Source of the DNA: Clostridia bacterium
GTDB lineage: Bacteria; Bacillota_E; RBS10-35; JAJYVN01
Assembly: GCA_027335515.1 (NCBI GenBank)
Contig: DAHWHT010000054.1
Location: 1 to 14,309 of the forward strand
Reading direction: 5' to 3'
Length of the DNA: 14,309 bases
Shown: positions 7,568 through 14,309 of the stretch, in pieces
Position numbering within the stretch: position 1 is the first letter of the stretch
How the letters are laid out: every line of letters starts with the position of its first letter
Position numbers and translations under genes: made by a program
Notes under the pieces: generated by a model
Told to the model about the DNA's origin: nothing
Database searches by the model: none
What the model saw: the letters and a program-made list of their open reading frames with translations, nothing else

Positions 7568-9221
7568 TCCGTACCTCCTGCGCGGCGGGTCCGTGCACCC
7601 CCGTGACACTGCCGGCGCAATACAGCTGCCAGGCCCCCGCGCCGTTGTTCACGCGGAACAGCAGGGTGTTCCAGCCGGGCCGCAGCGGCACGGCGACCCC
7701 GTCCTGCCCGGGCAGCGCCCCGCGGTAAATATCGCGGCCCGCCACGGTTTCCCCGTTGACCAGCAGCTTCCAACCATCATCCGATCCAAGCCGCAGCCGC
7801 AGTTCCGCCTCGTGCGGCACGTGCAGTTGGCAGCGGGCATAGGCGACCGCCTGCTGCACCGCCCCAAACAACCGCACAAAGTCGAGAAACCCGGTCTCGG
7901 GGTCGTGTGCCGCCGCCTCCGCCCAAGGCGCCTCCTCACCCCGCTCCGGCTGGAAGCTCGCGGCATACCCGTCCCGACCCTCCAGCGGGTAGGGGCCGAC
8001 CACCTCGAAACGTTCGAAGCGCAGTTCGACTTCGGGCACGACCTCAAGCGGCAGGGGTACCGGCCGCAGCAGCGAGCGCAACGCCTCCTCCTGAACGGCG
8101 CCCAGGGCGCGGTAGGCCTCCATGATCTCGGGGCTCCCCTGCCCCACACTGCCCTCCACCAGCGGATCCAGGCGCCGCCAGGCGAACAGATGGTCCGCAA
8201 AGCGTTCGCGCGCGACCGCCAGGGCCGCGTCCCAGCGCGTGCGCACCGCGTCGCGCACCCCGATCGCCACCCCGTGGCGCAGTTCGGCGGCTTCGTATCC
8301 GCCCAGCCGGTCCGCACCCGCATAGATCCCGTAATGGCCCTCGGCCAGCCCGACCACGGCGACGTGGTTGAATCCGAGTTCTCGCTGCCACGGCACCAGG
8401 GCGTCGGCGCCCGCCGCCTCCGGCGGCAGCGGAAAGGGCGGTGCGTCGGCCCACAGCACCGCGCGGCAGCCGTGCGCGTCCGCCTGCAGGTCGGTCATGC
8501 GGCAACCTTCGGCGTGCAGCGTCTGTCCCGCGCCGGCGTCGACGGTCGCGTTGGCGGCGGGCACCACGAGGTCGAGCGCCGACAGCAGGTGGTAGGCGAC
8601 GACCAAGTGCCCGACCGGATCCGGATGCACGCCGTCGGGAATGCAGCTGAAGGACGGTTGTAGCGACTTGGCCATATCCTGGACGCGCAGCAACGGATGG
8701 AAGACGTCCGCGAAATAGCATCCCTGGGCCGCAGCGACCTCGGCGGCCACCGCGCCCAACTGCGCCAGGCTGTCATTGTAGCGAATGCGGCCGAGCGGCG
8801 GGGCCATGTCCGGATCCACCGGGGTCGGGCTCATCACCACCACGGCGGCACCCGCCGCGCGCAGACGAGACGTCAGCGCCTCCAGATCCCGACGCCAGTG
8901 GGCGAGCAGACCGCGGTCCGCCACCCGGTACTGGCCGTAGTTCAAACCGAATCCCGCCAGCACCAGGGCGGGGCCGCGCGCCAGCACGTCGCGCTGCAGC
9001 CGTCCAAGCGCGTCGGCAACCCGGTGTTCCGCCCACCCGACGTTGACAAACCGCAGGCGCTTGTCCTGCCAGCGGGAGCGCACGTACAACTCGAAATACA
9101 TGGTGTACAGGTTTTGCTCGGTGACGCTGCCACCGAGAAACAGGATCAGCGAGCCCGGTTCCAGGCTCTGCAACAACCGCGGGAACGGCGGCAGATCCGG
9201 CTGTGCACCGCCCAAGGCCAT
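7551..9221 (-). CDS. SGNH/GDSL-family hydrolase with C-terminal beta-domain
   Basis: This 556-aa protein probably removes acyl esters, typically acetyl groups from carbohydrates. Block I is GGSVTE (30-35) with nucleophile Ser32, block II NVGW (Gly62), block III GFGLNYG with Asn94, and block V PDGVHP with Asp196 and His199, so all four SGNH residues are present. After the catalytic domain (about 20-215) comes a roughly 340-aa region ending in a beta-rich part with DDGWKLLVNGE. That pattern is seen in PA14-like or jelly-roll modules of carbohydrate-active proteins. No signal peptide is seen, so it is probably cytoplasmic. The start is ATG at 9221; the TTG two codons further in has better spacing to AAGGGGG and may be used. 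It overlaps the MFS gene downstream and is divergent from a sugar-binding lipoprotein gene. Confidence 0.88.
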   Translation of the reverse strand: MALGGAQPDLPPFPRLLQSLEPGSLILFLGGSVTEQNLYTMYFELYVRSRWQDKRLRFVNVGWAEHRVADALGRLQRDVLARGPALVLAGFGLNYGQYRVADRGLLAHWRRDLEALTSRLRAAGAAVVVMSPTPVDPDMAPPLGRIRYNDSLAQLGAVAAEVAAAQGCYFADVFHPLLRVQDMAKSLQPSFSCIPDGVHPDPVGHLVVAYHLLSALDLVVPAANATVDAGAGQTLHAEGCRMTDLQADAHGCRAVLWADAPPFPLPPEAAGADALVPWQRELGFNHVAVVGLAEGHYGIYAGADRLGGYEAAELRHGVAIGVRDAVRTRWDAALAVARERFADHLFAWRRLDPLVEGSVGQGSPEIMEAYRALGAVQEEALRSLLRPVPLPLEVVPEVELRFERFEVVGPYPLEGRDGYAASFQPERGEEAPWAEAAAHDPETGFLDFVRLFGAVQQAVAYARCQLHVPHEAELRLRLGSDDGWKLLVNGETVAGRDIYRGALPGQDGVAVPLRPGWNTLLFRVNNGAGAWQLYCAGSVTGVHGPAAQEVRIACRI

Positions 9222-9412
9222 GCCCCCTTTGCGGCCTCACGCCGCCCCTTGCGGCTTCGCCTTCCGGCGGCAGTCTCCCTACCGAGAAGCCTTGGCGCGA
9301 ACCCCGGCCGAGGGCTGATGTGGGCGAAGCCTGAACCGTGCCGCCAAGTGGCGAGCGTGCTAAACTGGTCGTCACTTCCCATCACGTACGGTCCGTGCGG
9401 GGAGCCTTGGGC
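9222..9412. promoter_or_regulatory. Divergent promoter region between the SGNH and solute-binding genes
   Basis: The gap holds the palindrome CGCCA-AG-TGGCG (9342-9353). Eight bases downstream is TGcTAAACT, an extended -10-like box (hexamer 9361-9366) facing the solute-binding gene; no clear -35 is seen. A 9-bp inverted repeat (GGCTTCGCC at 9253-9261 and GGCGAAGCC at 9324-9332) flanks most of the gap. The palindrome is nearly the same as that at 3371-3383, so one regulator could serve both regions. Confidence 0.35.
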
Positions 9413-10822
9413 GTGACGAGGAACAGGACACGACGGACGCGACGGTATGCCGTGTCTGCGGCAGGCATGGCGCTGCTTGCGGGCTGCGCCCGTGCCGCCC
9501 GGCCGGTGCGCGCGGCGCCGGTCACGCAACTGCGCTTCGCCCCCTGGTCTGGATGGCTCGCGGCCGGTCCACAGTGGCAACGTTTCCTGCAAACGCCCCT
9601 GGCCGCGTTCGAGCGCCGGCAACGCGGGGTGCGCGTCCAGGTAGTCGGGCCGGTAGACGGCGGCAGAGCCATCCCGTTGCTCCTGGCGGGGACAGCCCCC
9701 GACGTTTTCAGCGAATTCGACATCGTGCCCTACATCACGGCAACCGGCCTGGTGGCAAACCTGCGCCCGAACCTGGCGCGGGACAACATCCCCATGGCCA
9801 CTTGGTCAAGCGGCCAGATGCGCCAGTTCGAGACGGCCGATGGGCTGTGGTTTCTCCCCAACTACTTGAACGTCGCCGTCATGGCCGTGAACCTTGCGGA
9901 TCTGGATGCGCGGGGCATCCCGCACCCGGATCCACAGTGGACCATCGTCGAGGCCGAGCGGCTGTTCCGCGCCGCCACCTGGGATTCCGGCGGCCACCAC
10001 CACTACGGCCTGTACCCGGTGTATCGCGGACTGCCGTACAAGTCCAGCGGTCCCTTGCCCAACGCCGACTACGCGCTTGAGATCTTCGGCGGCCAAGTTG
10101 TGGATCCGTCGCGCACCCGCTGCCTGCTGGGCGAGCCGAGCGTGATCCGGGCCGCCACTTGGTGGCAGGGCCTTTTCGCATCTGGGGTGGCCACTGGAAT
10201 CGGTGCCCGACTGGCCACGCCCTGGCCGGCGACCTTCGTCGAGAACCGCAACAACCATCTGCTACGCGATGCGCGGCTTTGGGCTTCCGATCACTGGACG
10301 TTCCTGCCGATACCCAAGTATCCGGCGGGTCGCCTCTCCTGGATGGGCAGCGAGGGATATGCCTTATCCGCCCAGAGCCGCGCACCGGAAGCTGCCTGGG
10401 CCTTGCTCCGCTACCTGGCCGCAGAACCGGCCTTTCAGCGGTATGGGATGCGGGTGCTCCTCAAACCGCCCAGCATCCTCGCCCTGTGGCCGGAAATGAC
10501 CGCCACCATGGAAGCGGTGGTGCCGGGATTCCGCGGTCGGGGCCTGCACTGGTATGCGGAGTCGGCGGCCCACTGGGGGCGGGCCGGCCGGGCTTTCAAG
10601 TATGCGCCGGAGACCGCTATGGCCATCATCAACGCGGCCTTTGACCAGATCGGCAGCCACCAGGCCGATCCGGCAGTGGTGCTTCCAGCGGTAGCAAAGC
10701 AGGTGGACGCCCTGCAGCAGGAGGCACGACGACACCCGCCACCCGACGGCGCACGGCTGATCGCGGCCCGCCGCCGGTGGGCACAGCGGTTGGCGCGGAT
10801 GTTTGCGTCCGGCGACGGTTAG
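9413..10822 (+). CDS. Extracellular solute-binding lipoprotein, family 1 (sugar ABC type)
   Basis: This 469-aa lipoprotein should capture a sugar or oligosaccharide outside the membrane for an ABC importer. The start is GTG 9413, with GGGGAG (9399-9404) 8 nt upstream; a longer GTG at 9338 lacks an SD and would put 25 odd residues before the signal peptide. The N-terminus is Arg-rich (TRRTRR, 6-11), followed by a hydrophobic stretch and the lipobox LAGC with Cys25. The paired Arg is reminiscent of a Tat signal but is not a full match. The mature part has the layout of MalE/UgpB-like proteins: an early beta strand (LRFAPWSG), AGTAPDVF, a Trp/Tyr-rich central part, and a long helical C-terminus. 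No permease or ATPase genes sit next to it, so the transporter core must be encoded elsewhere. Confidence 0.85.
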   Translation: MTRNRTRRTRRYAVSAAGMALLAGCARAARPVRAAPVTQLRFAPWSGWLAAGPQWQRFLQTPLAAFERRQRGVRVQVVGPVDGGRAIPLLLAGTAPDVFSEFDIVPYITATGLVANLRPNLARDNIPMATWSSGQMRQFETADGLWFLPNYLNVAVMAVNLADLDARGIPHPDPQWTIVEAERLFRAATWDSGGHHHYGLYPVYRGLPYKSSGPLPNADYALEIFGGQVVDPSRTRCLLGEPSVIRAATWWQGLFASGVATGIGARLATPWPATFVENRNNHLLRDARLWASDHWTFLPIPKYPAGRLSWMGSEGYALSAQSRAPEAAWALLRYLAAEPAFQRYGMRVLLKPPSILALWPEMTATMEAVVPGFRGRGLHWYAESAAHWGRAGRAFKYAPETAMAIINAAFDQIGSHQADPAVVLPAVAKQVDALQQEARRHPPPDGARLIAARRRWAQRLARMFASGDG

Positions 10823-10932
10823 GTTTACCTGTGGCCGCCACATCCGGCGCGGCGGCAGGCCGCTCATGGTGTCCACGCCGACCGCCGTCGCAACGCGGTC
10901 GGCCAGCACCGCGCCCGTTCGATCAAGAATGC

Positions 10933-10959
10933 GCGCGGCGCTCTTGGAGGGATGTTCCA
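10933..10959 (+). repeat. 27-bp dispersed repeat, copy A
   Basis: It matches 13318-13344 on the same strand at 26 of 27 bases (T/C at 10955/13340). Both copies lie outside confident genes. Read on the minus strand both encode EHPSKSAA, but only copy A has an in-frame ATG there. On both strands the centre tends to form a TGGAG/CTCCA hairpin, best in copy B. The nature of the element is unknown. Confidence 0.7.
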
Positions 10960-11052
10960 TGAGGCATCCGCAGGATGGCACGGTTGCGATGACCACGGTG
11001 ATCGATGGTGTGCGGTAGAGAAACTGCGTCCCAGTGAGATAGCCGGATTAAG

Positions 11053-11099
11053 GGGATCATCCACGTCGCCCCCCGGGCCTGTTGGCCCAGAATCGGCGC
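11053..11099 (-). pseudogene. Decayed partial copy of the small membrane ORF
   Basis: These 47 bases align without gaps to 11234-11280 at about 80% identity. Most changes keep the peptide: APxLGxQAxxATWMIP is shared. Downstream of the match the frame loses its hydrophobic tail and becomes polar, and no start or SD is seen. It is best read as the remnant of a duplicated gene. Confidence 0.4.
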
Positions 11100-11166
11100 A
11101 CGTGCCGCACGACATACTGGCCCCGGATGCTTCGGGCTCAGCGCCACCCGCGGGCGCACCGCTCGG

Positions 11167-11385
11167 TCACCAGGCTCGCACCAAGGCCACAACGAGCCCG
11201 AGCAACCCCGCCACCGCCATCCCCTGCACGCTCGGAATCATCCACGTTGCCACCCCGGCCTGCCGGCCCAGGAGCGGCGCCAGCGTGGCCACAAGGACCA
11301 GTGGGCCGAGCAAGGGGAATAGGCGGGTCGCCGCGCGACGGGGTGCGGCCGTCGCGCGGCCGAGATCAAGGCCGCATGGAATCAA
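11167..11385 (-). CDS. Small two-helix membrane protein (hypothetical)
   Basis: This is a 72-aa open frame with the high third-position GC of real genes here. An in-frame stop lies 18 bases upstream of the TTG at 11385, and no good SD is seen, so the start is unsure. Residues about 22-40 (LFPLLGPLVLVATLAPLLG) and 52-70 are hydrophobic, separated by a short loop GRQAGVATWMIPS. It follows the PAS-GGDEF-methyltransferase gene by about 70 bp on the same strand. A second partial copy of the loop region next door shows that this peptide has been duplicated locally, which favours real coding past or present. No family recognised. Confidence 0.35.
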   Translation of the reverse strand: MIPCGLDLGRATAAPRRAATRLFPLLGPLVLVATLAPLLGRQAGVATWMIPSVQGMAVAGLLGLVVALVRAW

Positions 11386-11455
11386 AATCGAGGGCGGCTC
11401 TCAGTCGACACAACGAGATCGGGGGCAGCTCCTCCGTGGAAGTCGAGCAGTCACT

Positions 11456-13198
11456 CTACCCGGGCTTCTGGGCGACGACATTGATCGCCTCGAGGACGAT
11501 ACGCCTGTTCCGCGGCACGGTACGGTCAAACACGTCCCGCAGACGGGCATCGAAAGCCTCTTGAATGTGCGCATGGCGCTCTGCGGGGACACCGCGAAGG
11601 AGCAGCGGAACCAGTCCATTCTGGCCCCAAAAGGCAATGGCGATCTCGGCGCGTGGAAAGTCGATATGTTCCGGCCCCACGCGGCTGACCTTCTTGACAC
11701 GCAACCCGGCATCACCCATCCACCGCCGCAGGGTGGTCTCTGTGGAAAAGACGTGCCCGAGCGGCAAGTGATGTCGTTCCAACTCCTCGCGGACGGGAGC
11801 AAGGATCTCCTGCCATGCGGGGGGCCAGGCGAACGCAAGCCCGGCGCCGATGGCAACCGCTCCGCCGGGGCGTATCACGCGCGCAAGTTCCCGCAGGGCC
11901 TCTTCGGGATGGGTGAACTGCAGGAAGAACGCGCCGATGGCGAGATCCGCGGTTCCGGATGCCAAGGGTAGTTCTTCGGCGGGCGCCCGGAGGAAGCGCA
12001 CCCAGTCGAGTCCCAGCTCCTCCGCATGCTTGCGGGCCGCCAGCAACTGCCCTCCGGAGGGGTCGGTGACCAGAAGCTGCCCTTGATGTCCGATCCGCTC
12101 GGCAAGTCCTCCACCGAAGGTGATGCGTCCAGAACCCGCACCGACTTCGATGACGGCGCTGCCGGGCTCCGGGTCAACGAACGCAACCAATTCCTGCGCC
12201 TGCTCCAGGGCTCGCGCGTATTGCGCCCGCAGATAGTCCTCAAACTCCGGACCGAAACCGGCACCGAACGCGCCTGGACGCGGCCGTACCCGCTCGTCCC
12301 CCGGTGCTCGTAACGCGGCCCGACCCTCGCGGGTCAGGATGATCCGGCCACCGCTCGCCGCCGGCAGCAGCATGCCCTTCCGCTGATAGAGGACGTCGTC
12401 CGCCCGCTGCACAGCCTGCGGCAACCCACCGGGGCCGAAGGCAGCAATGCCATGGCTCAACCGGGGAACGATGGGCAGGTCCGCCGATGCGTCCGCGACA
12501 CGGCGCACAGCCTCCTGGGCCCAGGCTTCGGCGGCGGCCTCGTCCGGATCCGCCAACACCGCGACAAACTCGTCGCCACCATACCGGACCGTCAACGCAG
12601 CGGCTGGAACGAGGCAAGCGAGCGTTTGACCCGCAGCGGCCAGCAGCCGGTCGCCGGCGACGTGCCCGTGCAGGTCGTTGACTTCCTTCAGATCGTCCAA
12701 GTCGAGAAAGACGACGCACCCGGAGCGGGACGCCCAAGCGGCTGCTTCCCGTTCCCACAGGTGCCGGTTACCGAGGCCGGTCACGGGATCCCGAAGGGCC
12801 CAGTCCGGCACGTCGGTGAGAACTTCCACCATGGCCCCTTCGATAATGAATAGCGCGCCCACCGGCGGGGTGGCGCCGCCGAGGGGGGTGTAAATGAGCA
12901 CTCCTGGTCGCACCTGTCCAGCGGCAGTGGTGATCCGGCAAGGAAGGCGCGGATGGGCTGCAGGAGGAGAGATTCGCCGCCAGGCATCGCCCCCACCATC
13001 GGACGGGACGATGCCGAGCGTTGGTATCGCCGGTTGACCCAGAACCTCGCCCAGTTCGACTCCCCAGAACGACAGGGCACTGCGGTTCATGTCCACGAGG
13101 TGGCACTCGCCGTCCACCAGACAGACGGGGACCGGCAGGCCGTCAAACAGCGAGAGCCGGGGATGAAGGCCGAAGGAAGGCTTCTCCTGCGCATTCAT
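11456..13198 (-). CDS. PAS-GGDEF-class I methyltransferase fusion protein
   Basis: This 580-aa protein joins three domains in one frame. Residues about 14-130 look like a PAS sensor (LFDGLPVPVCLVDGE onwards). Residues 137-275 are a GGDEF diguanylate cyclase: DPVTGLGNR, the metal-binding FLDLDDLKEVND (Asp166), and an intact RYGGDEF at 205-211. The inhibitory RxxD site is absent (Pro198...Ala201 instead), so product feedback at that site is not expected. After a linker, about 325-580 is a Rossmann SAM-dependent methyltransferase with VIEVGAGSGRIT (349-360), an acidic residue ending strand 2 (Asp379), and PAEELPLASGTADLAIGAFFLQF. No membrane segment is seen, so it is soluble. The start ATG at 13198 has only a weak SD; the frame stays open upstream to 13822, so a longer protein is possible. 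The methyl acceptor is unknown. Confidence 0.85.
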   Translation of the reverse strand: MNAQEKPSFGLHPRLSLFDGLPVPVCLVDGECHLVDMNRSALSFWGVELGEVLGQPAIPTLGIVPSDGGGDAWRRISPPAAHPRLPCRITTAAGQVRPGVLIYTPLGGATPPVGALFIIEGAMVEVLTDVPDWALRDPVTGLGNRHLWEREAAAWASRSGCVVFLDLDDLKEVNDLHGHVAGDRLLAAAGQTLACLVPAAALTVRYGGDEFVAVLADPDEAAAEAWAQEAVRRVADASADLPIVPRLSHGIAAFGPGGLPQAVQRADDVLYQRKGMLLPAASGGRIILTREGRAALRAPGDERVRPRPGAFGAGFGPEFEDYLRAQYARALEQAQELVAFVDPEPGSAVIEVGAGSGRITFGGGLAERIGHQGQLLVTDPSGGQLLAARKHAEELGLDWVRFLRAPAEELPLASGTADLAIGAFFLQFTHPEEALRELARVIRPGGAVAIGAGLAFAWPPAWQEILAPVREELERHHLPLGHVFSTETTLRRWMGDAGLRVKKVSRVGPEHIDFPRAEIAIAFWGQNGLVPLLLRGVPAERHAHIQEAFDARLRDVFDRTVPRNRRIVLEAINVVAQKPG

Positions 13199-13317
13199 GC
13201 CGCGCTCATTCGCCACGCCCCGCGCAGCGCCTGTGTCCGAGGAGCAAATTGTGCGGTCGGCCAGAGCGTGCTCGCTCAAGCCCGCCGGTGCATGCGTGCG
13301 CGGCCGTATATGCGTGG

Positions 13318-13344
13318 GCGCGGCGCTCTTGGAGGGATGCTCCA
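13318..13344 (+). repeat. 27-bp dispersed repeat, copy B
   Basis: Partner of the copy at 10933-10959, same orientation, one mismatch. It lies just upstream of the PAS-GGDEF-methyltransferase gene in a part of the frame that looks non-coding. TGGAG-ggatg-CTCCA inside it can form a 5-bp hairpin. Confidence 0.7.
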
Positions 13345-13913
13345 GCGAGCATATGTCTGAGCGGGTGAGCGGGCAGCAAGGGCCACCTCGAGCGTCAGAC
13401 CCGGCGCGAACAGCGCGGACGCGGTCCCCGGCTTCGACCGCTAGGCCATATTCTTGCTTCAAGGGCACGAGTACTTCGTCAAGCTGCGCGTGCGAGCGTC
13501 GGTGGTGCAGAAAGACGAGGCGGAGGGCATGGCTCTGCCAGTCGGGGCGAGCCTCCTGCCAGGCCATGAGTTCCTCGATGAATGCTGAATCTGCATACTC
13601 CACGTTCAGGCAAGAGTCTGCTGCAAGAGTCCCTTTTCGCCAGCCCGTTCGCCACAGGTGATGGACCTGCTCTGCCGACGGACGCAACCTGTGGTGTCTT
13701 GACGGTTCCAGACCGACCCTTGCAGCGCCGTCCCAGCGGGGCAATTCGTTCGCCGAAGAGTGCCGGAAGTACTCAATCGGCTGGCCCGTCCCCTGGTTGC
13801 GGCAACCGTACACAAACCCCACCTTCTGTCACCACGACGATGGCATTGAGGTCTTGAGCGTGCCGTTCGAGTACCCGCCGCAACCACCACGGTTTGGCGG
13901 CCGCAACCCGCAA
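13345..13913 (-). pseudogene. Unrecognised ORF, probably frameshifted remnant
   Basis: Two consecutive minus-strand frames look protein-like. The first runs from a possible TTG at 13913 (peptide RRVLERHAQDLNAIVVVTEGG) to about 13820. The second, starting near GTG 13822, continues with FVYGCRNQGTGQPIEYFRH and later FIEELMAWQEARPDW and LVFLHHRRSHAQLDEVLVPL. A single frame change near 13815-13825 would join them. Codon use is less GC-biased than in the neighbours, and the end fades into the repeat at 13318-13344 without a stop. I recognise no family. It might instead be an N-terminal extension of the PAS-GGDEF-methyltransferase gene, since the second frame is continuous with it. Confidence 0.27.
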
Positions 13914-14138
13914 GCGCTCGCGCCCCGAGGTGGCTTGGGATAAGACGCGGCCCCGCCTTGGGCCAACCGCGCGGCCGGCCGCGGCCCCGGGGCGGCAGGT
14001 GCCCGCGGCCGCGGTGTCCAACCCTCGGTGAAGCGGCTTTGCCTGGGCGCGCCTGCGCCCCGGCGCGACCGCATCGCAGTGGGGAGGGAGCGACGCGGTT
14101 GCGTCGGCCCCAGGCCGGCGGTGGCGCGTTCGCGAACA

Positions 14139-14309
14139 ATGGACTGGAAAACCGCACAGGGACTCCTGCCCGACGTCCTGGTAGCAGCAACCGCCGCCGG
14201 GCCCGTGCGCCTGCGGCTGGCGGCGGACCGCGCCGCGCTGTATCGGGACGCGGCCGAGGCGATGCTCCAGGAGGTGCGGACCGCGGCGGAGGCCGACCGC
14301 CCCTGCCGA
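14139..14309 (+). CDS. Partial gene start, possibly NagB/6-phosphogluconolactonase-like
   Basis: There are 57 codons from ATG 14139 to the window edge, with high third-position GC and an amphipathic helical pattern (LAADRAALYRDAAEAMLQEV). An in-frame GTG at 14121 is an alternative; neither start has a clear SD. The first helices, a short strand then a long Ala-rich helix before a Pro/Cys turn, resemble the opening of NagB or 6-phosphogluconolactonase sugar isomerases, but the diagnostic motifs lie beyond the edge. A sugar-phosphate enzyme would fit the locus. The product is uncertain; the coding status is fairly likely. Confidence 0.5.
   Translation, partial: MDWKTAQGLLPDVLVAATAAGPVRLRLAADRAALYRDAAEAMLQEVRTAAEADRPCR

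Larger units (their letters stand above)
10823..11455. other. Spacer between convergent genes with repeats and gene debris
   Basis: These 633 bases lie between the stops of the solute-binding gene (plus) and the PAS-GGDEF-methyltransferase gene (minus). A perfect palindrome, TGTGGC-C-GCCACA, is at 10830-10842 just after the solute-binding stop. It has no U-tract, so it is not a clear terminator. A 27-bp dispersed repeat (10933-10959), a small membrane ORF (11167-11385) and a decayed copy of its middle (11053-11099) follow. On the minus strand a short open frame begins MEHPSKSAARILDR at 10960; it could be the front of a lost gene. Confidence 0.5.
13199..14138. other. Intergenic/decayed region between the fusion gene and the right-edge gene
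   Basis: This stretch holds the second copy of the 27-bp repeat, a decayed-looking minus-strand frame (13345-13913), and a very GC-rich part with the 14-bp palindrome CGCGGCCGGCCGCG at 13970-13983. GGGGAGGGAG at 14081-14090 resembles an SD, but no start in the frame of the right-edge gene lies at a useful distance. No RNA gene was recognised. Confidence 0.4.

Noticed and set aside
5402..7606. Plus-strand open frame of over 700 codons across argJ, the small membrane gene and the MFS gene
   Set aside because: It is a low-complexity Arg/Pro translation that runs through three well-supported genes in other frames.
7149..8663. Plus-strand 500-codon frame opposite the MFS and SGNH genes
   Set aside because: It is antisense to intact SGNH blocks and MFS motif A, with no recognisable domain of its own.
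10830..10842. TGTGGC-C-GCCACA as terminator of the solute-binding gene
   Set aside because: The stem is short, with a loop too tight for its full length, and no U-tract follows.
13199..13822. Taking the full 788-codon frame as the PAS-GGDEF-methyltransferase gene
   Set aside because: The extension includes a dispersed repeat and low-bias sequence without a known domain. ATG 13198 sits just before the PAS domain. It is kept as an open alternative.
1..14309. CRISPR arrays, tRNA or rRNA genes, complete insertion sequences
   Set aside because: I found no regularly spaced repeats, tRNA-like cloverleaf sequence, rRNA signature or transposase motif on reading both strands.

Overview
High-GC bacterial DNA, probably from a deep-branching, GC-rich Bacillota-type or similar thermophile/soil lineage. 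This guess rests on three things: strong Shine-Dalgarno (SD) sites such as AGGAGGT, frequent GTG and TTG starts, and the gene content. The sequence does not fix the taxon. Because of the high GC, long spurious reading frames lie opposite most genes. Calls here rest on protein motifs, ribosome binding sites and operon fit.

Layout. Left block (minus strand): two tandem glycoside hydrolase family 38 alpha-mannosidases overlapping by GTGA; the downstream one runs off the left edge. Next comes an ~830 bp non-coding, highly structured region (3125-3956). It holds a perfect 13-bp palindrome beside a -10-like box and a strong plus-strand intrinsic terminator with no gene upstream of it, so I suspect a leader RNA/attenuator. 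Then a plus-strand group: SDR oxidoreductase, an ArgJ-family acetyltransferase, and a small membrane protein translationally coupled to ArgJ. Convergent to it is a minus-strand pair, SGNH/GDSL hydrolase followed by an MFS transporter whose TTG start overlaps the SGNH stop. Divergent from the SGNH gene is a plus-strand family-1 sugar-binding lipoprotein with no permease genes beside it.

Right block: a repeat-bearing spacer with a small two-helix membrane ORF and a decayed partial copy of it; a minus-strand PAS-GGDEF-methyltransferase fusion, the most unusual gene here; a decayed, possibly frameshifted ORF; and the start of a plus-strand gene that weakly resembles the NagB/6-phosphogluconolactonase fold.

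Together the window looks like a carbohydrate-use locus: solute capture, MFS transport, ester removal, mannoside hydrolysis, and sugar oxidation by the SDR. An out-of-context ArgJ homologue and a signalling/methyltransferase fusion sit inside it. Similar palindromes just upstream of -10-like boxes at the two divergent intergenic regions could mean shared control, but this is inference.
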